Positions 17,377 to 26,666 of a DNA stretch of 64,000 nt are shown here, one piece after another; the first letter of the stretch is position 1; each line of letters begins with the position of its first letter. A model generated the notes under the pieces. The model was not told where the DNA came from. It saw only the letters and a list, made by a program, of their open reading frames with translations, and made no database searches. Position numbers and translations under genes: made by a program. Origin of the DNA: CAZGUH01 sp964529005 (GTDB lineage: Bacteria; Actinomycetota; Acidimicrobiia; Acidimicrobiales; Ilumatobacteraceae); assembly GCA_964529005.1 (NCBI GenBank), contig CAZGUH010000004.1:1-64000 (forward strand). The letters are read 5' to 3'.

Positions 17377-19332
17377 ATGACCATCGTCCAATTGGCTCTT
17401 GCTGGAATCGGGATCGGCGGAGCGTACGCGCTGCTGTCGTGCGGTGTCGTGACGATCTACCGCGGCACGGGGGTCCCCAACTTCGCGCAAGGGGCGATCG
17501 CGATGCTGTGCGCCTTCTTCTTCTTCCGGCTGCGCGATGACTGGGGATGGCACACCGCACCGGCGTTCGTCGCGACGGTCGCCTTCGGCGCGGCCCTCGG
17601 GGTGGCCTTCCACTTCCTCGTGATCCGCCAGCTTCGAACGTCACCGATGCTCGCGCGGATCGTCGCCACCCTCGCGCTGATCACCTTGCTGCAGGGCGTG
17701 GCCCTCCAGTGGTTCGACGTCACCACTCGCACGCCCTCCGCCGTGCTGCCGCAAGAGCTGGTCGACATCGGTCGTTTCACGCTGGTGAGCGACCGCATCT
17801 GGCTGGCGATCATCGCCGTCGGGACAGCCGTCCTGCTGGGCGTCCTGTCGTACACCACGAAGATCGGGCTGGCGGTCCGCGCGGTCGCCGAGAACGAGAA
17901 GGGCGCGCTCCTCCAGGGGTATTCGACGAACGCCCTCAGCGCACTCACCTGGGCCCTCGGCTCCGCGCTCGCCGCAGTCGCCGGCGTGCTCGTCAGCCCC
18001 ATCGCCGGGCTCGACGCGAACGCGCTCACCTTGCTCGTCGTCCCGGTGTTCAGCGCCGCGTTGATCGCCCGCTTCTCGTCGTACTTCATCGCCGTGGCGG
18101 CGGCGTTCGCTCTCGGCGCGGTGCAGTCGATCCTCCAGAGCTACGACCGTCCCGGCGAATGGTGGGAGTTCCTCTGGAAGGGGCCCGGCCGAGCGCAGGC
18201 CTTCCCGGCGATGGTGATCATCGTGGTGATGCTGCTGTCGGGAAAGCTCATCCCGTCGCGCGGCGCGGCCGCGGTGGGCCGCATGCCGCTCAGCCCGTTG
18301 CCCCGGCACACCGGCGCCTACACGGCCATCGGGTGTTGCGTGGCGGCGGCGTGCGTCCTCGCCTTCCCGCGCTCGTGGACGTCCGCGCTCAACACGACGC
18401 TGATCGCGGCGATCATCGCCTTGTCCTTCGTCGTGGTCACGGGATTCGCCGGGCAGATCTCGCTGGCCCAGATGTCGTTCGCCGGTGTCGCCGGACTCGT
18501 CACCAGCTCGTTGACGACCGACCTCGACGTCCCCCTGCCGTTCCCGATCATCGCCAGCGGGCTCGTCGCCGCGCTGGTCGGCATCGTGCTCGGCGCGACC
18601 TCCGTGCGTGTGCGCGGACCGAGCCTCGCCATCGTGACGCTCGGCGGCGCATGGATCCTGCAACGCGTCGTGTTCCAGAACAACTCGCTGGTCGGCGACG
18701 GAGGGTTCGCGCGGGTCTCGGCGCCGAGCCTGTTCGGTCAGAAGCTCGACCATCGCGGCTTCGGGCTCCTCGTGATCGCCATCCTGGCCCTGCTCGCCGC
18801 GATGGTGACGCGGCTGCGACGGTCGCGCACCGGTCGGCGATTCCTGACCGTGCGCGAGAACGAGCGAGCGGCCGCCGCGGCCGGGGTCGCTGTCGCGCGC
18901 GTCAAGCTCCAGGCGTTCGCGATCTCCGCGTTCATCGCAGGGGTCGGCGGTTCGTTGCTGTCCTACAACGCCCGCGCGTTCGCCTGGGAGCGATACACCG
19001 TCTTCGAGTCGCTCTTCCTGATCGTCTCCGCATATCTCGGGGGGATCGGAATGGTGGCGGGCGCGGTGGTCGCCGGAACCGCGGTGAGCGGCGGGATCTT
19101 CGCCAAGCTGCTCAGCGAGTGGGGCCTGGCCGAGTACCACCGGATCATCGGCGGCATCGGCCTTCTGATCGTGATCCAGCTCCATCCCGATGGACTGGCG
19201 TCCACCGCCGCGGCGTTGCGACGCCATCGGCGCCAGAGGCCGCGCCACTCGGGTGACGTCCACCACCCCCCTTCGACCGCCTCGGACGAGCGGCCGTCGT
19301 CGGTGCCGGCGGCCGTCGGCGGGGCCACGTAG
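17377..19332 (+). CDS. fused LivH-LivM ABC importer permease
   Basis: A 651-residue membrane protein joining both permease subunits of a branched-chain-amino-acid-type (HAAT) importer. The N-terminal half (about 1-290) is LivH-like, with GGAYALLSCGVVTIYRGTGVPNFAQG and a typical series of hydrophobic helices. The C-terminal half (about 310-600) is LivM-like, with GFAGQISLAQMSFAG, the Liv EAA-type segment TVRENERAAAAAGV and YLGGIGMVAGAV. These are normally two proteins. The final 45 residues are polar and cytoplasmic in character. Start ATG 17377 has an AGGAG site. First gene of an operon with the binding protein, LivG and LivF, so it is the membrane core of a complete importer whose cargo is likely the island's substrate. 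Confidence 0.9.
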   Translation: MTIVQLALAGIGIGGAYALLSCGVVTIYRGTGVPNFAQGAIAMLCAFFFFRLRDDWGWHTAPAFVATVAFGAALGVAFHFLVIRQLRTSPMLARIVATLALITLLQGVALQWFDVTTRTPSAVLPQELVDIGRFTLVSDRIWLAIIAVGTAVLLGVLSYTTKIGLAVRAVAENEKGALLQGYSTNALSALTWALGSALAAVAGVLVSPIAGLDANALTLLVVPVFSAALIARFSSYFIAVAAAFALGAVQSILQSYDRPGEWWEFLWKGPGRAQAFPAMVIIVVMLLSGKLIPSRGAAAVGRMPLSPLPRHTGAYTAIGCCVAAACVLAFPRSWTSALNTTLIAAIIALSFVVVTGFAGQISLAQMSFAGVAGLVTSSLTTDLDVPLPFPIIASGLVAALVGIVLGATSVRVRGPSLAIVTLGGAWILQRVVFQNNSLVGDGGFARVSAPSLFGQKLDHRGFGLLVIAILALLAAMVTRLRRSRTGRRFLTVRENERAAAAAGVAVARVKLQAFAISAFIAGVGGSLLSYNARAFAWERYTVFESLFLIVSAYLGGIGMVAGAVVAGTAVSGGIFAKLLSEWGLAEYHRIIGGIGLLIVIQLHPDGLASTAAALRRHRRQRPRHSGDVHHPPSTASDERPSSVPAAVGGAT

Positions 19333-19410
19333 GACGCAGTTCGATCATCCGCGTCGTCCACCGACGCCACGTCGAGAACCACATGGCAACAACGAGGGGA
19401 GTTCACAGCC

Positions 19411-20784
19411 ATGGTCGAGAGACATCACCGGAAGAACCCACGATCGCCGCACCGCCGTCGATCGCTGGTCGCCAGCACGGTCGCCGTGCTCGCCGTCGCC
19501 GCGGCCGCATGCGGCAACGGCGATGACGACGCGACCGACGCAACCTCGCCGGCGAACACCTCGCAGGCGCCGACCGGCTCGGCGCCGGGGAGCGCAGCGC
19601 CTGGAGGTGACGGCCCGGGCAGCACGGCCGCGGCGCCGACCGGTGAGCCGGTCAAGCTCGGCTCACTGCTGACGATCCGCCACCCCGCCTGGTCGAACGC
19701 GAACGTGGAGCTCGTCAACGACGCGTGGGAGGACTACGTCAACGAGGAGCTCGGCGGCATCAACGGCCGCCCGCTCGAGGTGCACAGCTGTGACGACGAA
19801 GGCGATCCCGGCAAGGGGCTCCAGTGCGTCCAGGATCTGATCGACGAGGGCATCGTCGCCTTCGTCAACAACTCCTCGCTGGTCGCCGGCGCGAGCGCGG
19901 TCCCCGCGCTCGAGGCGGAAGGCATCCCGAACATCGGCGGGTGGCCGGTGGCGCCGGTGGAGTTCAACACCGAGGTGAACTTCCTGACGACGCCCGGGAC
20001 CTCCGGCTCGTACCCGTCGCTCGCCGCGTACCTCGCGTCGCAGGGCGCCGAATCGGTGGCGTTCCTGTACAGCGACACCCCGGGCGGCCTGACGATCTCC
20101 GATCAGATGGAGGCGCTCTGGGCGGAGCTCACCGGCGGTGAGTTCACCGGCGTGAGCTTCGATCCCACCGCGACCGACTTCGTGCCGACGATGACACGGG
20201 TCAAGGACGCCAACCCGGACGCCGTCATCTTCGGTGTCGGCGAGGGACCGGCGGGCCGGATGTTCCAAGCCGCAGCGGTGGTCGGCATCGACGCGATGAT
20301 GGCCGCCACGAGCGCGGCGGCGACGCAGGTGGTGTTCGACAGCGCGGGTGACGCGATCGAGGGCGTGGTGTTCTCCGTGCCCACCCTCCCTCCGACGCTC
20401 ACGGGCAACGACGAGGTCGACCGCTACGTCGACGTCATGGCGCGGTTCGCTCCCGACGTGGAGTTGACGCCGCAGTCCGGCGCTGCCGCATCCTCGATCC
20501 AGTACGCGGTCGACGTGCTGTCGAGCATCGACGGTGAGATCACCACGGCGTCCGTGCTCGCTGCCCTCCAGGATCCGCCGGCCAAGCCGTTCCTGGCCCA
20601 CTCCATCTCGCCCGACCTCGCCCCGGCGTCGCTCCCGCGGCTTTGGAACCCGTACAACATCATCGTGCAGTACGTCGACGGAGACCTGGTCCTCGTCGGC
20701 GACAACGCCCCGGAGAGCGACCACGTCGACAAGGAGGGCGGAGTCACGTGGTTCACCGGCTTCGTCCCGGACGGCGCGGCTTGA
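19411..20784 (+). CDS. ABC importer substrate-binding lipoprotein (Liv family)
   Basis: A 457-residue secreted binding protein of the periplasmic-binding-protein type 1 fold used by HAAT importers. Positively charged N-terminus, a hydrophobic core and a lipobox ending AAAC (C34) predict a lipoprotein. A Thr/Ala/Pro/Gly-rich spacer (about 40-75) precedes the mature domain, which begins near VKLGSLLTIRHPAW. The segment NEELGGINGRPLEV is typical of the family. Located between the fused permease and the ATPases. The ligand cannot be read from the sequence; homologues bind amino acids, amides, aromatic acids or steroid-related acids. Confidence 0.88.
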   Translation: MVERHHRKNPRSPHRRRSLVASTVAVLAVAAAACGNGDDDATDATSPANTSQAPTGSAPGSAAPGGDGPGSTAAAPTGEPVKLGSLLTIRHPAWSNANVELVNDAWEDYVNEELGGINGRPLEVHSCDDEGDPGKGLQCVQDLIDEGIVAFVNNSSLVAGASAVPALEAEGIPNIGGWPVAPVEFNTEVNFLTTPGTSGSYPSLAAYLASQGAESVAFLYSDTPGGLTISDQMEALWAELTGGEFTGVSFDPTATDFVPTMTRVKDANPDAVIFGVGEGPAGRMFQAAAVVGIDAMMAATSAAATQVVFDSAGDAIEGVVFSVPTLPPTLTGNDEVDRYVDVMARFAPDVELTPQSGAAASSIQYAVDVLSSIDGEITTASVLAALQDPPAKPFLAHSISPDLAPASLPRLWNPYNIIVQYVDGDLVLVGDNAPESDHVDKEGGVTWFTGFVPDGAA

Positions 20785-21605
20785 CCGCGAGCCTGCCGAC
20801 GGCGAGCTCCAGCGTCGTGCCTTCCCGCCCAGGCGGGGAGGCACGACGCCCGCGTCCGATCCTCGAGACGCGCCACCTGACCGTTCGCTTCGGAGGCCTG
20901 ACGGCGGTCCACGACGTCCCGATCGTCGTTCCCGAAGGGCGCCTCGTCGCGCTCATCGGACCGAACGGCGCGGGCAAGACGACCTTGGTCGACGCGCTGA
21001 CCGGCTTCGTGCCCTCGACGGGAGAGATCGAGTTCGCCGGCCGGCGCATCGAGCGCTGGCCGGCCCACCGTCGAGCCCGAGCCGGCATCATCCGGACGTT
21101 CCAATCGGTCGAGCTGTTCGAGGATCTGTCGGTCGCCGAGAACCTCTCGAGCAACGCCGATCCGTTCCAGACCGCGGACTGGCTCGTCGATCTCGTCCGC
21201 CGGCCGCGAGCCGACCGCGTCGAACTCGAACCGTTGCAGCTGCTGGGGCTGGAGCACGAGGCGGCATCGATGCCGGCGGAGCTCTCCCACGGCACCCGCA
21301 GGTTGGTCGGGTTGGCCCGCGCCCTGGCGTCGAAGCCCCGCGTGCTCCTCCTCGACGAGCCCGCGGCCGGGCTCGACGCCGGCGAGACCGGCACGCTGGC
21401 GGTCAAGCTCCGTCAGATCGTCGACGAGAAGATGAGCAACATCCTGCTCGTCGAGCACGACATGGACCTCGTGATGAGCGTGTGCGACGAGATCTACGTG
21501 CTCAACTTCGGGGAGCTGATCGCGCACGGATCACCCGAGGAGGTCCAGCGCGATCGAATGGTTCGCCAGGCGTACCTCGGCGACAGCATCGAGGAACGGC
21601 CATGA
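20781..21605 (+). CDS. livG: ABC importer ATPase LivG
   Basis: A 274-residue nucleotide-binding subunit of the Liv-type importer. Walker A is GPNGAGKTT, the LivG-type signature region reads ELSHGTRRLVGLARAL (degenerate relative to LSGGQ), Walker B ends LLLDEPAAGLD, and the switch histidine lies in LVEHDMDLV. The start is either TTG 20781, overlapping the preceding stop (TTGA), or GTG 20817; both keep the whole domain, and neither has a strong ribosome site. Its stop overlaps livF (ATGA). Confidence 0.88.
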   Translation: MTASLPTASSSVVPSRPGGEARRPRPILETRHLTVRFGGLTAVHDVPIVVPEGRLVALIGPNGAGKTTLVDALTGFVPSTGEIEFAGRRIERWPAHRRARAGIIRTFQSVELFEDLSVAENLSSNADPFQTADWLVDLVRRPRADRVELEPLQLLGLEHEAASMPAELSHGTRRLVGLARALASKPRVLLLDEPAAGLDAGETGTLAVKLRQIVDEKMSNILLVEHDMDLVMSVCDEIYVLNFGELIAHGSPEEVQRDRMVRQAYLGDSIEERP

Positions 21606-22396
21606 CCACGACCCTGCTCGACGTCAGAGGCCTGCGCGCCGGCTATGCCGGGGTCCCGGTCGTTCACGACGTCAGCTTCCACGTCGGCGCGGGAGAGGTC
21701 GTCGCCATGCTCGGGCCCAACGGCGCGGGCAAGACGACCATCCTGCTCACGGTGTCTGGCCTGTTGAAGCCTCTCGCCGGCGACGTCGCGTTCTGCGGCG
21801 CGCCGATCACCGGCTGGTCGTCGCATCGGATCGCCCGGGCCGGGCTCGCCCACGTCACCGAGGACCGCTCGCTGTTCTTCAGCTTGACGACCAACGAGAA
21901 CCTCCGGCTCAGCGCTCGGGCCGGTGGGGCGGACGCCGTCGAGCTGTTCCCCGAGCTCAAGCCTCTGGCCCGCCGGCAAGCGGGCCTCCTGTCGGGCGGC
22001 GAGCAACAGATGCTGGCGATCGCGCGGGCGCTGGCGAGCGCCCCGAAGGTCCTGATGGTCGACGAGATGTCGCTCGGCCTCGCGCCGGCGCTCGTCAACC
22101 GTCTGATGCCCCGCTTGCGTCAGTTCGCGACGCAGCTCGGCATCGGTGTGCTGCTCGTCGAGCAGCACGTCGCGGTCGCGCTGCGCCACGTGGATCGGGC
22201 GTACCTGCTCGCCCGCGGACGGATCGAGGCCCACGGCGCCGCGGACGAGATGGCACGCCACGCTGCCCGGTTCGAAGCGTCGTACCTCGGCCGAGAGGCG
22301 GCGGCGATCCCGACCACGTCCGGCAGGGGCGCATCGAATGCGGGCACATCGAGCCCGGACACATCGAGCCCGCACACATTGAGGAGGACGACATGA
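21602..22396 (+). CDS. livF: ABC importer ATPase LivF
   Basis: A 264-residue second ATPase of the importer. Walker A is GPNGAGKTT, the signature LSGGEQQMLAIARAL, and Walker B LMVDEMSLGLAP. As in other LivF proteins the H-loop position reads VEQH. ATG at 21602 overlaps livG's stop. The last 25 residues (Thr/Ser/Pro-rich) are encoded by a 15-bp tandem repeat at 22331-22384 and extend beyond the usual LivF end. Its stop overlaps the thiolase start (ATGA), so transport and thiolysis genes are translationally coupled. Confidence 0.9.
   Translation: MTTTLLDVRGLRAGYAGVPVVHDVSFHVGAGEVVAMLGPNGAGKTTILLTVSGLLKPLAGDVAFCGAPITGWSSHRIARAGLAHVTEDRSLFFSLTTNENLRLSARAGGADAVELFPELKPLARRQAGLLSGGEQQMLAIARALASAPKVLMVDEMSLGLAPALVNRLMPRLRQFATQLGIGVLLVEQHVAVALRHVDRAYLLARGRIEAHGAADEMARHAARFEASYLGREAAAIPTTSGRGASNAGTSSPDTSSPHTLRRTT
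22331..22384 (+). repeat. 15-bp tandem repeat at the livF 3' end
   Basis: Units starting at 22331, 22346, 22361 and 22376 (partial), with consensus ACATCGAGCCCGNAC; the two central copies differ at one position. Being a multiple of three, it encodes Thr-Ser-Ser-Pro-(Asp/His). The last partial copy runs into the GAGGAGG ribosome site of the following thiolase gene. Confidence 0.7.
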
Positions 22397-23586
22397 CGCA
22401 GCGGGTCTTCGTGGTCGGCGTCGGGATGACGAAGTTCGAAAAGCCCGGCGCTCGCGACTGGGACTATCCCGACATGGCGCGCGAAGCCGGCCACAACGCA
22501 TTGGCGGACGCGGGCATCGACTACGCCGACGTGGAGCAGGCCTTCGTGGGCTATTGCCACGGAGATTCCACCTCCGGCCAGCGTGCGGTCTACGAACTGG
22601 GCCTGACGGGCATCCCGGTGGTCAACGTCAACAACAACTGCTCGACCGGCTCGTCGGCCCTGTTCCTCGCCCGCCAGTTCGTCCGTGGCGGTCTCGCCGA
22701 CTGCGTGCTGGCGTTGGGATTCGAGAAGATGGAACGCGGGATCGGCGGCCCGAAGTACGCCGACCGCGCCGATCCGATGCGCCGGCACTTCCTCGACATG
22801 AAGGCGCGACGGGGGTTCGCGAAGGGGACGCCGGGGCCGGCACAGCTCTTCGGCAACGCGGCGCGGGAGTACATGGAGCGGTACGGCGCGCGCCCGGAGT
22901 CCTTCGCCCGCATCGGCGAGAAGAACCACCGGCACTCGGTGAACAACCCGTTGTCGCAGTACCGCGACGAGTACTCGCTGGACGAGATCCTCGCCAGCCC
23001 GATGGTCTACGACCCGCTCACCCGTCTCCAGTGCTGCCCGACGTCGGACGGCAGCGCGGCTGCCGTCGTCGCGTCCGAGCGCTTCGTGCGCGAGCACGGG
23101 CTCCAGGCCAACGCGGTCGAGATCGTCGGGCAAGCGATGACCACCGACTTCGGCTCCAGCTTCTCCGGCAGCGACATCAGCCTCATCGGATACGAGATGA
23201 CGCAGGAGGCCGCCCGCAGCGCGTATGCCGAGTCGGGGCTCGGGCCCGAGGACGTCCAGGTGATCGAGCTGCACGACTGCTTCAGCGCCAACGAGCTGAT
23301 CACCTACGAGGCGCTCGGGCTGTGCGAGCCCGGCACGGCGCCGGATCTGATCGACTCGGGAGCTGTCACGTACGGCGGGCGATGGGTCGTCAACCCGTCG
23401 GGTGGGTTGATCTCGAAGGGCCACCCGCTCGGGGCGACCGGACTCGCGCAGTGCGCCGAGCTCTCGTGGCAGCTGCGCGGCGTCGCCGCGCAGCGCCAGG
23501 TGGAGGGAGCGCGAGCCGCCCTGCAACACAACCTGGGCCTCGGCGGAGCCGCCGTGGTCACGGTGTATCGCGGGCCCGACCTCTAG
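22393..23586 (+). CDS. SCP-x type thiolase / lipid-transfer thiolase
   Basis: A 397-residue thiolase-fold enzyme cleaving or forming 3-ketoacyl-CoA. All three catalytic regions are intact: NNNCSTGSS with nucleophile C83, ELHDCFSANEL with His and Cys, and SKGHPLGATG with the GHP histidine. This is the peroxisomal SCP-x-like branch common in actinobacterial steroid and branched-acid degradation. It is coupled to livF by ATGA and preceded by a GAGGAGG site. It would shorten the CoA ester formed by the island's ligases and acyl-CoA dehydrogenase. Confidence 0.88.
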   Translation: MTQRVFVVGVGMTKFEKPGARDWDYPDMAREAGHNALADAGIDYADVEQAFVGYCHGDSTSGQRAVYELGLTGIPVVNVNNNCSTGSSALFLARQFVRGGLADCVLALGFEKMERGIGGPKYADRADPMRRHFLDMKARRGFAKGTPGPAQLFGNAAREYMERYGARPESFARIGEKNHRHSVNNPLSQYRDEYSLDEILASPMVYDPLTRLQCCPTSDGSAAAVVASERFVREHGLQANAVEIVGQAMTTDFGSSFSGSDISLIGYEMTQEAARSAYAESGLGPEDVQVIELHDCFSANELITYEALGLCEPGTAPDLIDSGAVTYGGRWVVNPSGGLISKGHPLGATGLAQCAELSWQLRGVAAQRQVEGARAALQHNLGLGGAAVVTVYRGPDL

Positions 23587-23604
23587 AGGGGACGCGACAC
23601 GACG

Positions 23605-24549
23605 ATGCTCGACGGTCGGCTCGATCCCGAACACCGGGCGTTGTTCGCCGGGATGGGACCGTCGCTCGTCGACATGACGGACATCCCTGGCACGCGGGCG
23701 CGCATCGCTGCCGCGCGCGAGCACATGCGCCCTGTCACGATCCCGGACGGCGTCGAGATCACCGAGCACCGCGTCGAGAGCAGCGGCGGCGCCGAGATCG
23801 CGCTGCGGATCCACCGACGCCGCGGCCTCTCCGGCGACGCTCCCGCGGTCGTCTGGCTGCACGCCGGCGGCATGGTCCTCGGCGACGCATCGATCTGCGA
23901 CGTGAGGTGCGCGGGTCTCGCGCACGAGCTCGGCATGGTCGTCGTCTCCGTCGACTACCGGCTCGCGCCCGAGCATCCGTGCCCGGCGGCGATCGACGAC
24001 GCCGACGCCGCGTTGTCGTGGCTGCACTCGTCGGCGTCGAACCTCGGGGTCGATGCCCAGCACATCGCGATCGCCGGTGAGAGCGCGGGAGGATGCATCG
24101 CCGCCGCGACCGCGCTCCGTGCGCGAGCTCGTGGCGGTCCTCCGCTGGCCTTCCAAGCGCTGATCTACCCGATGCTCGACGACCGCACCGGCCGCGGCGA
24201 CGAGACCGTCGACGACCCGAGGGTGTGGAGCGGCACGGACAACGAGCACGCCTGGTGCCACTACTTGGGCGACGCCGACGCACTGCCACCTGAGGCCGTC
24301 CCCGCTCGCGTCACCAACCTGGCAGGACTTCCGCCGACCTACATCTGCGTCGGCGGGCTCGACCTCTTCCTCGGCGAGAGCGTGGCCTACGGCGTCGCCC
24401 TGTCACGGGCGGGCGTGTCGTGCGAGCTTCACGTCTATCCGGGTGTCGTCCACGGCGCCGACGTGCTGCTGCCGCGCTCGGAGGTGTCGCGACGGTGGGA
24501 ACGCGATCTCCGTTCGGCGTTCGCACGCGCCCTCGCGCCGCGCGCCTGA
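23605..24549 (+). CDS. alpha/beta hydrolase (hormone-sensitive-lipase-like)
   Basis: A 314-residue soluble esterase of the HSL/GDXG family. The oxyanion motif, usually HGGG, reads HAGGMVLG (86-93), a one-residue variant. The nucleophile is S160 in GESAGG. The acid and histidine are in GGLDLF and VVHGAD. VSVDYRLAPEHPCPAA is a family hallmark. It lies 18 bp after the thiolase gene and ends the transport operon, so it may hydrolyse an ester or lactone form of the substrate. The substrate is not predictable. Confidence 0.85.
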   Translation: MLDGRLDPEHRALFAGMGPSLVDMTDIPGTRARIAAAREHMRPVTIPDGVEITEHRVESSGGAEIALRIHRRRGLSGDAPAVVWLHAGGMVLGDASICDVRCAGLAHELGMVVVSVDYRLAPEHPCPAAIDDADAALSWLHSSASNLGVDAQHIAIAGESAGGCIAAATALRARARGGPPLAFQALIYPMLDDRTGRGDETVDDPRVWSGTDNEHAWCHYLGDADALPPEAVPARVTNLAGLPPTYICVGGLDLFLGESVAYGVALSRAGVSCELHVYPGVVHGADVLLPRSEVSRRWERDLRSAFARALAPRA

Positions 24550-24562
24550 CCGAGCCGGCGGC

Positions 24563-25432
24563 TCAGCCCGCGAACCGCTCGGCGGGAAGCCCGACCACCC
24601 CGGGCCGGCAACGGAACAGCGATCCGGCGAGCGGCTCTCGCTCGCGGGCTTCGGCGGTCAAGCCGAGCGCCGCGGTGGTCACGTACAGCTCGTCGAGCGA
24701 TGGTCCGCCGAACGCGCAGCTCGTCACCTGGGAGACCGGGAGGCGGATCTCGCCGTCGAGCGCGCCGCTGGGCGAGTACCTGCGCACCGCGCCGCCGCCC
24801 CACACTGCCACCCAGAGGAACCCGTCGGCGTCGATCGTGAGCCCGTCGGGCACCACGCCCTCGCCCTCGTCGATCTCCACGACGCGCCGTCGCCCCGAGA
24901 TCGTGCCCGACTCCACATCGAAGTCGAACGCGTCGACGCCCCGGGTCGCGCTGTCGACGTAGTACATCACCTTGCCGTCGGAATCCCACGCCATGCCGTT
25001 GGAGACCGTCGTGCCCGTGAGCTGCGCCTGCCAGCTGTGGTCGGCGTCGATGCGGTACAGCGCGCCCGCTCCCTCGCGCTCGTCGTCGGCGAGCGTTCCC
25101 GCCCACAGCCGGCCGAGCGGATCGCACTTGGCGTCGTTCATCAGGTTGTCCGGCACGTCCTTCTCGATCGGCGCGATCCACGTCAGGGCGCCGGACGGAT
25201 CGACGGCTGCGATTCCGTCTCGGACGGCCGCGACCATCCCACCGTTCGCCCGCAGGACGACCGCGCCGACGGCTTGCCCGACGGTGACGCTGTCGAGCTC
25301 GCGGGTGCGGCGACTCCAGCTGAAGATCGCGCCGCTGGGGATGTCCACGAAGTGCAGGATGTCGCGCGCGTCGTCCCACACCGGCCCTTCGAGCAAGTCG
25401 CGTCCGAGTCGCAGGACGAGTTCGGGCTCCAC
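24563..25432 (-). CDS. SMP-30/gluconolactonase-family lactonase
   Basis: A 289-residue six-bladed beta-propeller hydrolase that opens sugar lactones to aldonic acids. Expected metal ligands are E15 (LLEGPVW), N145 (SNGMAWD) and D196 (PDGLTID), with a substrate-contact region at NDAKCDPLGRLW (99-110). I chose GTG 25432, preceded by a GGGGAGAGAG site, because the protein then starts right at the propeller; the longer frame runs antisense through the neighbouring gene. It is divergent from a sugar-acid dehydratase and shares an operator (25449-25465). Together these are two consecutive steps of non-phosphorylative sugar oxidation. Confidence 0.87.
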   Translation of the reverse strand: MEPELVLRLGRDLLEGPVWDDARDILHFVDIPSGAIFSWSRRTRELDSVTVGQAVGAVVLRANGGMVAAVRDGIAAVDPSGALTWIAPIEKDVPDNLMNDAKCDPLGRLWAGTLADDEREGAGALYRIDADHSWQAQLTGTTVSNGMAWDSDGKVMYYVDSATRGVDAFDFDVESGTISGRRRVVEIDEGEGVVPDGLTIDADGFLWVAVWGGGAVRRYSPSGALDGEIRLPVSQVTSCAFGGPSLDELYVTTAALGLTAEAREREPLAGSLFRCRPGVVGLPAERFAG

Positions 25433-25448
25433 GGCTCTCTCCCCCCAG

Positions 25449-25488
25449 GAATCGATAGTTGACAAGCGATGAACGCGCAGCTTAGCGT
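25449..25488 (+). promoter_or_regulatory. GntR-type operator and promoter between lactonase and dehydratase
   Basis: Operator GAATCGA-TAG-TTGACAA (25449-25465) overlaps the -35 TTGACA (25459-25464). A -10 TAGCGT lies at 25483-25488 (18-bp spacer). The block ATCGATAGTTGACAA, then TAGCGTCG about 18 bp on, is repeated almost exactly upstream of the GH3 gene (49229-49267). The dehydratase ATG follows at 25517 behind GGAGA. Confidence 0.65.
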
Positions 25489-25516
25489 CGTCGCGAAGCG
25501 AGAATCCGGAGACCAG

Positions 25517-26659
25517 ATGAAAATCACGCAAGTCCGTTGCATCTCCCTCATCGGCCGCCCCGACTCGGGCACGTGGATGGAGAGGTTCGACCACGGCACC
25601 GAGCAGATCCACACGCTCGTCGAGGTCGTCACGGACGATGGCGTCACCGGAGTCGGAAGCTGCTTCACCTCCGAGCCGCTGGTCCGCGGAGCCGTCCAGC
25701 TGCTCGAGCCGTTGCTCGTCGGCGAGTCGGCGCTCGACCCGGCCGCGGTCTCCGAGCGGCTGCACCAGGCGACGTTCTGGCAAGGCCGCGGGGGCACGGT
25801 CGCGCACGCCATCAGCGGCATCGACATCGCGCTGTGGGACATCCTCGGCAAGGTGACGCGCCAGCCGATCAGCCGGCTGCTCGGCGGCCGCCATCGCGAC
25901 CGCGTCAAGGCCTACGCCTCGTTGCTGATGGACGAGCCGGCGCTGATGCGCGACCGCCTCCAGGCAGCGCTCGAGAAGGGATTCCGAGCGGTGAAGATCG
26001 GTTGGGGGCCGTTCGGACGTGTCGACGACCGGCTCGACGAGCAGATCGTCGCGACGGCGCGCGACGTCCTCGGCGACGGCGTCGAGCTGATGGTCGACGC
26101 CGGCGGATCGGAGGAGCTCTGGCCGCACGGCTTCAAGTGGGCGTTGCGCGCTGCGGACATGCTCGCCTCCTACGGCGTCCAATGGTTCGAGGAGCCGCTC
26201 CGCCCCGACGATCTGGAGGGCTATGCGCGCCTGACCGAGCACAGCCGGTTGCCGATCAGCAGCGGTGAGGTGTTGACGCGCCGGCAGTCGTTCCTGCCGT
26301 GGCTCGATCGTCGCGCGGTCGACTACATCCAGCCCGACGTCACCAAGGTGGGCGGCATCACCGAGCACCACTGGATCGCCCGGTACGCCTACGACCGGGG
26401 CATCCTCGCCGTCCCACACGGGTGGAACACCGCGATCGGCCTGGCCGCCGATCTCCAGCTCGCCGGCGCGGCGATCAACGCCCGCTGGGTCGAGTTCAAG
26501 TCACCGTCGCAGTACATCGACGACCTGTTCGCCGAGCCGCTCAAGCTCGACGCCGACGGATGTCTCGACATCCCCGACCGCCCCGGGCTCGGGTACGACT
26601 GGAACGCGGAGGCGATCCAGCGCCTGAGCGGCGGGCTCACGATCACCGCGGCGGGGTGA
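25517..26659 (+). CDS. enolase-superfamily sugar-acid dehydratase (mandelate racemase subgroup)
   Basis: A 380-residue enzyme abstracting the alpha proton of an acid sugar and eliminating water. Likely catalytic and metal residues are K170 (VKIGWG), D195 (VDAGG), E225/E226 (FEEPL), E251 (SSGEV), and the D274-H301 dyad (QPDVTK, HGWN). The His/Asp dyad and the sole lysine place it in the mandelate racemase subgroup, which includes rhamnonate, fuconate, galactonate and related dehydratases. Which sugar acid is used cannot be told. ATG 25517 was chosen over the longer frame because it follows a GGAGA site and the promoter. Confidence 0.86.
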   Translation: MKITQVRCISLIGRPDSGTWMERFDHGTEQIHTLVEVVTDDGVTGVGSCFTSEPLVRGAVQLLEPLLVGESALDPAAVSERLHQATFWQGRGGTVAHAISGIDIALWDILGKVTRQPISRLLGGRHRDRVKAYASLLMDEPALMRDRLQAALEKGFRAVKIGWGPFGRVDDRLDEQIVATARDVLGDGVELMVDAGGSEELWPHGFKWALRAADMLASYGVQWFEEPLRPDDLEGYARLTEHSRLPISSGEVLTRRQSFLPWLDRRAVDYIQPDVTKVGGITEHHWIARYAYDRGILAVPHGWNTAIGLAADLQLAGAAINARWVEFKSPSQYIDDLFAEPLKLDADGCLDIPDRPGLGYDWNAEAIQRLSGGLTITAAG

Positions 26660-26666
26660 GCAGCGG

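Noticed and set aside
24552..24564. GAGCC-GGC-GGCTC as a terminator between the hydrolase and lactonase genes
   Set aside because: The stem is only 5 bp and overlaps the lactonase stop region, too weak to list.
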